Shown piece by piece: positions 1 to 6,110 of a stretch of DNA of 13,935 nt (within the stretch, counting starts at the first letter, position 1; every line of letters starts with the position of its first letter). The position numbers were made by a program, and so were the translations under genes. The notes beneath the pieces were generated by a model that saw only the letters and a program-made list of their open reading frames with translations, ran no database searches and had not been told where the DNA came from. The DNA comes from Candidatus Puniceispirillum sp. (GTDB taxonomy: Bacteria; Pseudomonadota; Alphaproteobacteria; Puniceispirillales; Puniceispirillaceae), in the NCBI GenBank assembly GCA_016780525.1, contig JADHLR010000029.1, forward strand, positions 1-13,935, in the 5' to 3' direction.

Positions 1-225
1 CTGATTATGGTGTTTTTTGGTCCACGCTATCTCAGCATGCTGTATGGCATGGTGTTTTTGTCGCATCAGATCGGGTCATTTATTGGCGCCTGGCTTGGCG
101 GCATTTGGTATGACTGGTTTGGCAATTATGAAGCCATGTGGTGGCTGAACGCAGCGGCTGGTGTTTTTGCATTTTTGGTCAATTGGGCTATTCGCGAACC
201 ACGCCCAGCTGTCGCTGCCGCCTAG
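1..225 (+). CDS. MFS transporter, C-terminal fragment (5' end outside the window)
   Basis: Reading frame 1 is open from the window edge to a TAG at 223-225 and encodes the last 74 residues of a membrane protein. The visible part starts within an FGPRYLSMLYG-type segment, followed by SHQIGSFIGAWLGG, a GxxYDxxGxY loop, a last hydrophobic helix (WWLNAAAGVFAFLVNWAI) and a short REPRP tail. This matches the last two transmembrane helices of 12-helix major facilitator superfamily (MFS) carriers of the oxalate/formate-antiporter-like or monocarboxylate-type branch, which end in this way. The substrate cannot be told from this fragment. It converges on trxB with only 8 nt between the two stop codons, so no separate terminator fits between them. 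Confidence 0.85.
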   Translation: MIMVFFGPRYLSMLYGMVFLSHQIGSFIGAWLGGIWYDWFGNYEAMWWLNAAAGVFAFLVNWAIREPRPAVAAA

Positions 226-233
226 CGCCGCGC

Positions 234-1199
234 TTACCCCTGCTGCTCGCCAAGCCAGCGTTCGGTGTCAAGTGCCGCCATGCAGCCCATACCCGCAGCG
301 GTCACGGCTTGCCGATAAATTTTATCAACGCAGTCACCTGCCGCAAAAATACCATTAACGGATGTATGGGTGCTGCCCGGATGCGCAATGATATAGCCCT
401 CATCATCAAGCGTCACCGCGCCGGCAAAGGCCGCTGTCGCCGGATCATGCCCAATGGCGACAAACATGCCATGCACGGCAATTACTTTATCGTCACCGCC
501 ATTCGTTGCGGCAAGCCGTAATCCGGTGACACCCGAATCATCGCCAAGAACCTCTGCCACTTGCCGGTTCCATTCGACGGTAATATTGGCTTTTTTAAGC
601 AACCGCTCCTGCATGATCTGCTCGGCTCTTAAGCTGTCACGGCGGTGCACCAAGGTGACATGGTTGCAGATATTGGCAAGATACAGCGCCTCTTCAACAG
701 CGGTATTGCCACCACCAATCACCGCCACATCACGGCCTTTATAAAAGAATCCGTCACATGTTGCACAAGCCGACACACCACGGCCATTAAACTGCATTTC
801 TGAATCCAGCCCAAGCCAGCGTGCCTGCGCACCGGTTGCCAGAATCACCGCATCGGCGGTAATCTCATTGCCTGAGTCAAGCATCAGCCGGAATGGCCGC
901 GATGCCGAATCAAGCGCGGTGACAATATCATACATCACCCGCGCACCAACATTTTCGGCCTGCCCCTGCATTTCAGTCATCAGCCAGGGGCCCTGAATCA
1001 CCTCGGCAAACCCCGGGTAATTTTCGACATCTGTGGTGATGGTCATCTGGCCGCCGGGCTGCAATCCGGCAATAATCAGCGGTGCTAAATTTGCCCGCGC
1101 TGTATAGATGCCAGCCGTCAGTCCGGCAGCGCCCGCACCAATGATAACGACCTGTTCGTGAGTTGACGGTTTTGTATTTACAGCAGCGGAATCAGACAT
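234..1199 (-). CDS. trxB: Thioredoxin reductase (NADPH)
   Basis: Cytoplasmic FAD flavoenzyme that uses NADPH to reduce oxidised thioredoxin. The 321 residues match the usual length of low-molecular-weight TrxB. Visible motifs in order: FAD-binding GAGAAG at about residues 21-26; the QPGGQ and TTDVENYPGF stretch typical of TrxB; the redox-active CATC at 145-148 followed by DG; a second nucleotide-binding motif GGGNTAVEEA from about 162 for NADPH; HRRDSLRA; and the C-terminal FAAGDC...RQAVTAAGMG FAD motif. The start is the ATG at 1199; no good Shine-Dalgarno sequence is visible, but a short leader and a sigma70-like promoter lie directly upstream. It is divergent from the M23 peptidase gene. 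Identification is from family motifs and is firm. Confidence 0.97.
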   Translation of the reverse strand: MSDSAAVNTKPSTHEQVVIIGAGAAGLTAGIYTARANLAPLIIAGLQPGGQMTITTDVENYPGFAEVIQGPWLMTEMQGQAENVGARVMYDIVTALDSASRPFRLMLDSGNEITADAVILATGAQARWLGLDSEMQFNGRGVSACATCDGFFYKGRDVAVIGGGNTAVEEALYLANICNHVTLVHRRDSLRAEQIMQERLLKKANITVEWNRQVAEVLGDDSGVTGLRLAATNGGDDKVIAVHGMFVAIGHDPATAAFAGAVTLDDEGYIIAHPGSTHTSVNGIFAAGDCVDKIYRQAVTAAGMGCMAALDTERWLGEQQG

Positions 1200-1214
1200 T
1201 GTTTAAACACTCGT

Positions 1215-1244
1215 TTTACAGCAGGCATGACAGACAGGTGACAA
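1215..1244 (-). promoter_or_regulatory. Candidate sigma70-like promoter for trxB
   Basis: On the minus strand, TTGTCA (5 of 6 to consensus, plus-strand 1239-1244) is followed after 18 nt by TGTAAA (4 of 6, plus-strand 1215-1220). Transcription would begin about 8-10 nt before the trxB ATG, giving a very short leader, which fits the absence of a Shine-Dalgarno sequence. This is pattern matching by eye only. Confidence 0.35.
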
Positions 1245-1265
1245 GCACTCAATGGCTCTCGGCAT

Positions 1266-1285
1266 AACACTCTATAGGTAGTGTT
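1266..1285. promoter_or_regulatory. Inverted repeat AACACT-N8-AGTGTT in the trxB/M23 divergent spacer
   Basis: Perfect 6-bp arms (1266-1271 and 1280-1285) are separated by 8 bp and lie 40-60 bp before the preferred start of the M23 gene. The left arm sequence AACACTC recurs at 1206, just upstream of trxB, and a close variant (AGCACTC) lies at about 1244-1250. A dimeric regulator acting on either divergent gene could bind here. No specific regulator is recognised. Confidence 0.3.
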
Positions 1286-1325
1286 TTCAAGTGTCATTTA
1301 CACAACATCATGTTACCTTTCCCAA

Positions 1326-2186
1326 ATGCCGATGATAACACTCAAACGCCGCATTCTACACGGCTTTGCCATCTGTGCCGGTCTGTTGCTCTGTACGGTC
1401 GGTGCGCATGCTGAAACAGTGATTAACGGTGCCACGCTTTTGCGCGGCGGCGCCGTTGAAGGCGGCCTGATGATTGCCCGCACCGCCCCTGACAACCGGG
1501 TCACGCTGGATGATGCAGCGATTCCGGTCGCCCCGGACGGGCTGTTCATTGTTGGGTTTCACCGCGATTCCGATTTGCCTGTGACCATCGGTATTACCAA
1601 AACTGACGGCACCAGCCAGCTGACAGTGCTGACACCGCAGCAACGCAGCTACCAAATTCAGCGCATTGACGGTCTGCAGAAAAATATGGTGACACCGCCG
1701 GAAAACGTCATCGCACGCATCAAATCTGATCAGGCGGCTGTTGCCGCGGCGCGTCAAACACCGGCCGCAGCCGGTGATTTCTGGCGCGGCATTGATTGGC
1801 CGGTCACCGGTCGCATTTCCGGCGTGTTTGGCAGCCAGCGCATTTTAAATGGCCAGCCGCGCCAACCGCATTACGGAATTGATATCGCGGTTCCCAAAGG
1901 CACCCCGGTGCGGGCCCCGGCAAGTGGTCTGGTAACCTTGGTGAAGGATTTGTATTTTTCCGGCTGGACAGTCATCATCAATCACGGGTTGGGGTTGAAT
2001 TCAACATTTTTGCATTTAGACAGTACCGCTATCAGCGTCGGCGATACTGTTCAGCGCGGCAGCATCATCGGCACCGTTGGCTCAACCGGTCGGTCTACCG
2101 GGCCACATCTTGATTGGCGGCTCGACTGGCAGGGTCGGCGCATTGACGCCAGCCTTGCCGCCGGCCCGATGCCAGAGACAGGATAG
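1326..2186 (+). CDS. Secreted M23 (LytM/DD-endopeptidase-like) peptidase
   Basis: Predicted periplasmic peptidoglycan endopeptidase of 286 residues. I chose the ATG at 1326 because it gives a proper signal peptide: KRR, a hydrophobic core at about 10-25, and an AHA cleavage site near 29. The in-frame GTG at 1281 would add 15 residues before it, and the ATG at 1332 is an equal alternative. After an N-terminal beta-type region (about 35-115; GGLMIARTAPDNRV), the peptidase domain spans about 155-275: H182-YGI-D186 (zinc ligands), the STFLHLD segment with the catalytic His near 230, and GPHLDWR at 259-265. The canonical last motif is HLH; here the third zinc ligand is Asp263, a variant also familiar in proteobacterial relatives, so activity is likely retained. 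The stop codon is directly followed by the start of the SDR gene. Confidence 0.88.
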   Translation: MPMITLKRRILHGFAICAGLLLCTVGAHAETVINGATLLRGGAVEGGLMIARTAPDNRVTLDDAAIPVAPDGLFIVGFHRDSDLPVTIGITKTDGTSQLTVLTPQQRSYQIQRIDGLQKNMVTPPENVIARIKSDQAAVAAARQTPAAAGDFWRGIDWPVTGRISGVFGSQRILNGQPRQPHYGIDIAVPKGTPVRAPASGLVTLVKDLYFSGWTVIINHGLGLNSTFLHLDSTAISVGDTVQRGSIIGTVGSTGRSTGPHLDWRLDWQGRRIDASLAAGPMPETG

Positions 2187-3056
2187 ATGATGGCAGCACC
2201 GGTTGTTTTTATTTTTGGTCTTGGCTTTGTCGGGCGCGCCCTTGGTCATATGATGGCGGCTGCCGGCTGGTCGATCCGCGGCACCACCAGACAGCCGGAA
2301 AAATTTGCTGCCGAAGCGGCGGCCGGCTGGGAGATCATCGGTTTCAGCGACCAGCAGAAAATGCCTTTGCCGGCGCGTGCTGTCGACGGGGTGAGTGCGA
2401 TCCTGTCGACAATCACCGCTATTTCCGGCAGCGATCCGGTGCTCGATCTGCATCAGGCTGACCTTGCCGGTTTTGCTGGCTGGGTGGGCTATGTTTCGGC
2501 GACATCGGTGTATCCGGACAAGCCGGATGGCATCTGCTATGAACACACCCGGCCAGACCCGGCCACCGCCCGCGGCAAAGCCCGTTTGGCGGCAGAGCAA
2601 AGATGGCAGCAGCTGTTTGACGCGGAAATTTTTCGCGCCGCCGGTATTTATGGCCCCGGGCGCAGCCCGTTCGACAGCCTGCGGGATGGCACGGCGCGCA
2701 TCATCGAACGCGAAGGACAGGTGTTTAACCGCATCCACCGCGACGATATCTGCCGGGTTATAATGGCAGCACAGGCGCAGCCCCGGGCTGGCCGTATTAT
2801 AAATCTGGCTGATCATAAACCAGCCCCGCAAGGCGATGTGGTGCGTCATGCCGCGGCATTGCTTGGCGTTGAGCCGCCCGCCCCACAGCGACTGGAAGAC
2901 GCCAATTTATCGCCAATGGCACAGAGCTTTTATGTGTCGCGCCGCCGCGTTGGATCACAGGTGATTAAACCAGAGCTTGGCATTGATCTGTTATACCCGG
3001 ATTATGAAACCGGGCTGGCGGCTATTTTACAGGCCGAAACGAAGCAGATTAGCTGA
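2187..3056 (+). CDS. Atypical SDR / NAD-dependent epimerase family protein (YeeZ-like)
   Basis: Cytoplasmic Rossmann-fold protein of 289 residues. The N-terminus shows GLGFVGRAL, the GxGxxG nucleotide-binding motif, followed by the basic GTTRQPEK typical of NADP-type binding. Further on are YVSATSVYPDKPDG (the SxxSVY strand of extended SDRs), AAGIYGPGRSP and FNRIHRDDI, all characteristic of the YeeZ/SDR_a4-type group. The usual YxxxK catalytic pair is not recognisable (the ARGKARLAAE region stands in its place), so this is an atypical SDR and the substrate is unknown. Two ATGs sit back to back at 2187 and 2190; the AGGA at about 2180-2183 fits the second better. There is no spacer from the M23 stop codon, so translation is probably coupled. 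Its 3' end overlaps the opposing fba gene by 8 bp. Confidence 0.85.
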   Translation: MMAAPVVFIFGLGFVGRALGHMMAAAGWSIRGTTRQPEKFAAEAAAGWEIIGFSDQQKMPLPARAVDGVSAILSTITAISGSDPVLDLHQADLAGFAGWVGYVSATSVYPDKPDGICYEHTRPDPATARGKARLAAEQRWQQLFDAEIFRAAGIYGPGRSPFDSLRDGTARIIEREGQVFNRIHRDDICRVIMAAQAQPRAGRIINLADHKPAPQGDVVRHAAALLGVEPPAPQRLEDANLSPMAQSFYVSRRRVGSQVIKPELGIDLLYPDYETGLAAILQAETKQIS

Positions 3057-4110
3057 TCGACGGATCAAGCCCGCCAGTTGCATAACGATTAGCCATTGCC
3101 GCCAATGCCAGCGGCTTGATTCTGGCCGCATTACCAGCCGTGCCAAATCGTTCAAACCGGTCAGCACAAAGATGTTCCATCGCATCCATCGCCGGTTTCA
3201 GAAATTTGCGCGGATCGAATTCGGACTTGTTTTCATCGGCAATCTTGCGGATGACACCCAGCATCGCCAGACGACAATCTGTGTCGATATTGACCTTGCG
3301 CACACCGTGTTTGATGCCGCGTTCAATCTCTTCAAGCGGCACACCCCAAGTTTGCGGCATCTCGCCACCATGCGCATTAAATATATCCTGCAATTCCTGC
3401 GGCACGCTCGACGAGCCATGCATCACAAGATGAATATTCGGCAAGCGGCGATTGATTTCTTCAACCACATTCATTGCCAGAATTTCACCATCCGGCTTGC
3501 GGGTAAATTTATAGGCGCCATGGCTGGTGCCCATGGCAATGGCGAGCGCGTCGACCTTCGTCTGTTTTACAAAATCCACCGCCTGATCCGGGTCGGTCAG
3601 CAGCTGGTCTTCGGATAATTTGCCGGTTGCCCCATGCCCGTCTTCCTGCTCACCTTCGCCAGTTTCAAGCGAACCAAGAACACCAAGTTCACCCTCAACA
3701 GACACACCGGCATGATGCGCCATTTCTGTCACGCGCCGGGTAATATCCAGATTATATTCATAAGAGGCCGGGGTTTTCGCGTCGGCTTCTAATGACCCAT
3801 CCATCATCACCGAGGTAAATCCATATTGGATGGCCGTCATGCAGGTGGCTTCGTTATTGCCGTGATCCTGATGCATACATACCGGAATATGCGGATACAT
3901 TTCAGCCAACGCCTTGACCATTGCCTGTAACATCACATCGCCAGCATAATTGCGGGCGCCGCGGCTGGCCTGAATGATGACCGGCGCATCGACCCGATCG
4001 GCGGCTTTCAATATGGCCAGTCCCTGTTCCATATTATTAATGTTAAAAGCCGGCACACCGTAGCCATGCTCGGCGGCGTCATCAAGAAGTTGGCGAAGCG
4101 AAATCAGCAT
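3049..4110 (-). CDS. fba: Class II fructose-bisphosphate aldolase (type B, Calvin-cycle subtype)
   Basis: Zinc-dependent aldolase that reversibly condenses dihydroxyacetone phosphate and glyceraldehyde 3-phosphate to fructose 1,6-bisphosphate. The protein has 353 residues, the length of the class IIB/Calvin subtype. Seen in sequence: YGVPAFNINNMEQ at the N-terminus, MHQDHGNN with catalytic Asp82 and zinc ligand His83, the GEQEDGHGATG stretch, AIAMGTSHGAYKF with a zinc-ligand His, LVMHGSSSVP with another, and KVNIDTDCRLA for phosphate and substrate binding. The start is at 4110, with an AGGG about 6-7 nt upstream as a ribosome binding site. It lies 66 nt downstream of fbp on the same strand, so the two probably form a gluconeogenic unit. 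The stop overlaps the convergent SDR gene. Confidence 0.96.
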   Translation of the reverse strand: MLISLRQLLDDAAEHGYGVPAFNINNMEQGLAILKAADRVDAPVIIQASRGARNYAGDVMLQAMVKALAEMYPHIPVCMHQDHGNNEATCMTAIQYGFTSVMMDGSLEADAKTPASYEYNLDITRRVTEMAHHAGVSVEGELGVLGSLETGEGEQEDGHGATGKLSEDQLLTDPDQAVDFVKQTKVDALAIAMGTSHGAYKFTRKPDGEILAMNVVEEINRRLPNIHLVMHGSSSVPQELQDIFNAHGGEMPQTWGVPLEEIERGIKHGVRKVNIDTDCRLAMLGVIRKIADENKSEFDPRKFLKPAMDAMEHLCADRFERFGTAGNAARIKPLALAAMANRYATGGLDPSIS

Positions 4111-4120
4111 AAGTTACCCT

Positions 4121-4160
4121 GTCTTTATTCAGTGTCTTTAATTCAGTGTCTGTATTCGGT
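4121..4160. repeat. Tandem repeat, three copies of a 13-14 bp unit, between fbp and fba
   Basis: Units GTCTTTATTCAGT (4121-4133), GTCTTTAATTCAGT (4134-4147) and GTCTGTATTCGGT (4148-4160) sit head to tail in the 66-nt spacer. A degraded fourth copy may follow up to about 4173. The array ends 10 nt before the fba start and so lies in the fba leader on the minus strand, next to its ribosome binding site. It may be a slippage product or a protein/RNA target; nothing in the sequence decides. Confidence 0.75.
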
Positions 4161-4176
4161 CACATTCACCGGTCAG

Positions 4177-5142
4177 TTATGACCCATATTTCACAAACTC
4201 GTCAACTTCATTAGCCGACCCGAAAACAAGCGGAACCCGTTGATGCAATGCGTCTGGCACGATATCCAGAATATCCTGTTGCCCATCGCTGGCACGACCG
4301 CCGGCCTGGGTCACCAGAAACGCCATCGGGCTGGCCTCGTAAACCAGTCGCAAGCGTCCATTGTCATAGCCATCACGGGCGTCAGCCGGATATAGAAAGA
4401 TGCCGCCACGCCGAAAGATGCGCCAGCCATCAGCCACCAATGAGCCAACCCAGCGCATGTTGAAATTACGCTGGCGCGGCCCGGCGCTGCCAGCAAGGCA
4501 ATCGGCAATATAGCGTGACACCGGCGCTGCCCAATGCCGGCTGTTTGATGCATTTATGGCAAATTCGCTGGTCTCAGCCGGCATACGCACCTGCCAGCCC
4601 ATATCGTGAAACTGGCCATCGGTGCCAAGCTGAAAGGCAAACACACCATCGCCACATGTCACAAGCAAAGTGGTCTGCGGGCCATAGACAAAAATGCCAC
4701 TCGCCAGTTGATTACGGCCCGGCTGCAAGCTGCCGCCACTGGCCGGCAGGATCGAAAAAATAGTGCCAATCGATACATTCGTATCAATATTTGAAGACCC
4801 ATCAAGCGGGTCACTGGCGACAATCACGTCGCCGCCATCATGCAGCTGAATTGCCGCATCGCGTTCTTCCGACAGATAGGCGGCAACATGGTCAACCGCA
4901 GCCAGCGCTGTGGCAATCATCTCATCAGCCAGAACATCGAGCTTTTTCTGGTCATCGCCATCAGCATTGGCGCTGCCGCGGACGGCGCCAAGCTGGGCTG
5001 TCGAATCCGGCCGGGCGATGGTCGCCGACAGTTCAACCGCAACCCCGGCCAGAGCGCGAACCGACGCCGCCACGGCTGGTTGGTCTGCTGCGATTTGTGT
5101 CAAAAATTTTGTCAGAGTCAGAGCTGTCATCCTGTTACCCAT
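4177..5142 (-). CDS. fbp: Fructose-1,6-bisphosphatase, class I
   Basis: Mg-dependent phosphatase converting fructose 1,6-bisphosphate to fructose 6-phosphate, the irreversible step of gluconeogenesis (or the Calvin cycle, for which no other gene is seen here). It has 321 residues, close to the family norm. Seen: DQKKLDVLADE at about 64-74; LSEERD with the metal-binding Glu pair near 92-93; SDPLDGSSNID at about 110-120, the class I signature carrying metal-binding Asp residues; the RRGGIFLYP substrate loop; and KL-type DARDGYDNGRLRLVYEASPMAFL followed by QAGG near the C-terminus. The start could be the ATG at 5142 or the internal ATG at 5130. A TTGACA promoter-like element upstream would favour 5130 with a leaderless message. 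The neighbour fba acts on the same metabolite. Confidence 0.95.
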   Translation of the reverse strand: MGNRMTALTLTKFLTQIAADQPAVAASVRALAGVAVELSATIARPDSTAQLGAVRGSANADGDDQKKLDVLADEMIATALAAVDHVAAYLSEERDAAIQLHDGGDVIVASDPLDGSSNIDTNVSIGTIFSILPASGGSLQPGRNQLASGIFVYGPQTTLLVTCGDGVFAFQLGTDGQFHDMGWQVRMPAETSEFAINASNSRHWAAPVSRYIADCLAGSAGPRQRNFNMRWVGSLVADGWRIFRRGGIFLYPADARDGYDNGRLRLVYEASPMAFLVTQAGGRASDGQQDILDIVPDALHQRVPLVFGSANEVDEFVKYGS

Positions 5143-5165
5143 ATCTGCATATGCGGCGCTGTCAA
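5138..5165 (-). promoter_or_regulatory. Candidate fbp promoter, possibly leaderless
   Basis: On the minus strand, a perfect TTGACA (plus-strand 5160-5165) is followed after 16 nt by TATGGG (plus-strand 5138-5143; 3 of 6 to consensus). If used, transcription would start at about 5130-5131, right at the second in-frame ATG of fbp. That would give a leaderless transcript and rule out the 5142 start. The -10 is poor, hence the low confidence. Confidence 0.3.
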
Positions 5166-5197
5166 AGCCGCAGAGCAGACCTCATTCTAAACAAAGA

Positions 5198-5228
5198 AAC
5201 GCCCGCCGCTGCGACAGCGACGGGCGTT
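5198..5228 (-). terminator. Rho-independent terminator after the BI-1 gene (possibly bidirectional)
   Basis: AACGCCCG (5198-5205) pairs with CGGGCGTT (5221-5228), and an inner CGCT/AGCG extends the stem across one mismatch to a short loop. Reading on the minus strand, the hairpin is followed by TTTCTTTGTTT; on the plus strand by TTTTTAATC. It lies 30 nt after the BI-1 stop codon and upstream of fbp, so it separates the BI-1 unit from fbp-fba. Confidence 0.75.
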
Positions 5229-5257
5229 TTTAATCTGTAATGGCATTAATGCCAGCC

Positions 5258-6001
5258 CTATTCGCGGTTGCCAAACAGCCGCAGGATAAACAGGAACATA
5301 TTGATGAAATCAAGATACAGCGTTAATGCGCCAAAAATTGACTTTTTGGTCGCCACATCGCTGCTGTCACCCGCCATATACATTGATTTGATGCGCTGTG
5401 TATCCCATGCGGTAAGCCCGGCAAAAATCAGCACACCGCCAATCGAGATCACGAACTCAAGCTGTGTCGACGCCATGAAAATATTCACAATTGACGCCAG
5501 GATCAGACCAAACAGGCCGATCACCATAAACGACCCCATGGCTGACAGGCTGCGCTTTGTGGTGTAGCCATAGAGGCTCAAACCGGCAAACGCACCAGCG
5601 GTGATAAAAAATGCCCGCGCCACACTGGCACCGGTATAGACCATTAACACTGACGACAGCGCCACGCCCATCATCGCCCCATACAGATAGAACATGTTAC
5701 GGGCTTTGCTGGCTGACATGGCCTGAATGCGGGCTGACAGCCAAAACACCATGCCAAGCGGCGCCAGCATCACAACCCACTGCAATGGCGTATTGAACAA
5801 CAACGAGCCAAGTGGCGTCAGATACATCTGTCCGTCAGGGCCAGTTGTTGTCGCCAGCATTTTTGTGGCATAAGCGAAAAAACCGGTGAGCAACAACGCA
5901 GTGGTCATATGGTTGTATACACCCAGCATATAGGCGCGCAGCCCAACGTCAATTTGTGACGATGTTGCCGCAGCGGTATTCATAAAACGATTATCCTGCA
6001 T
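5258..6001 (-). CDS. Bax inhibitor-1 / YccA-family inner membrane protein
   Basis: Integral membrane protein of about 247 residues with seven likely hydrophobic helices. The N-terminus has a short soluble stretch (NTAAATSSQIDVGLRAYM), and the family-typical features follow: LRAYMLGVYNHMTTALLLTG, the helix with ARNMFYLYGAMMGVALS, a TTKRSLSAMGSF loop, the GLTAWDTQRIK segment with its conserved Asp, and ALTLYLDFINMFLFILRLFG at the C-terminus. In other bacteria these proteins act in membrane protein quality control (FtsH partner YccA) or as pH-sensitive calcium-leak channels; which applies here is unknown. I chose the ATG at 6001 because GGGGG lies 7 nt upstream and the N-terminus then matches the family. 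The longer in-frame start at 6058 lies upstream of the predicted transcription start. Confidence 0.92.
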   Translation of the reverse strand: MQDNRFMNTAAATSSQIDVGLRAYMLGVYNHMTTALLLTGFFAYATKMLATTTGPDGQMYLTPLGSLLFNTPLQWVVMLAPLGMVFWLSARIQAMSASKARNMFYLYGAMMGVALSSVLMVYTGASVARAFFITAGAFAGLSLYGYTTKRSLSAMGSFMVIGLFGLILASIVNIFMASTQLEFVISIGGVLIFAGLTAWDTQRIKSMYMAGDSSDVATKKSIFGALTLYLDFINMFLFILRLFGNRE

Positions 6002-6036
6002 TTTGTAACCCCCAAAATGGCGTTGAATGTGGAGTA

Positions 6037-6065
6037 AATGTAAGCAATATAGGTGCATTATTCAA
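6037..6065 (-). promoter_or_regulatory. Candidate sigma70-like promoter for the BI-1 gene
   Basis: On the minus strand, TTGAAT (plus-strand 6060-6065; TTGA matches consensus) is followed after exactly 17 nt by TACATT (plus-strand 6037-6042; 4 of 6). Transcription would start near 6030, giving a leader of about 30 nt that contains the GGGGG ribosome binding site. This supports the 6001 start and separates the gene from rlmN upstream. Confidence 0.45.
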
Positions 6066-6077
6066 GACTAATGCGCC
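6052..6077. promoter_or_regulatory. Dyad overlapping the BI-1 promoter -35 region
   Basis: GCATTA (6055-6060) and TAATGC (6069-6074) form a perfect inverted repeat with an 8-nt loop. The arms extend to GGTGCATTA/TAATGCGCC with one T-G pair. The dyad covers the -35 hexamer of the candidate BI-1 promoter and starts 33 nt after the rlmN stop. It has no T-run on the minus strand, so an operator fits better than a terminator. Confidence 0.4.
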
Positions 6078-6110
6078 GATTTTGCTGCTGAAGTTGGCTG
6101 CCGCCTAAAG

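Noticed and set aside
138..521. Plus-strand open frame across the MFS end and trxB
   Set aside because: It overlaps two well-supported genes in other frames and its product is a low-complexity, Arg/His/Cys-rich sequence with no motif.
2082..2849. Open frame of 255 codons on the minus strand opposite the SDR gene
   Set aside because: It is antisense to a gene with clear Rossmann-fold motifs, its own translation shows no recognisable domain, and long antisense frames are common in GC-rich coding sequence.
3049..5142. fbp-fba as evidence of a Calvin cycle operon
   Set aside because: The aldolase subtype is named for the Calvin cycle, but no RuBisCO, phosphoribulokinase or CbbR gene is visible, and gluconeogenesis explains the pair.
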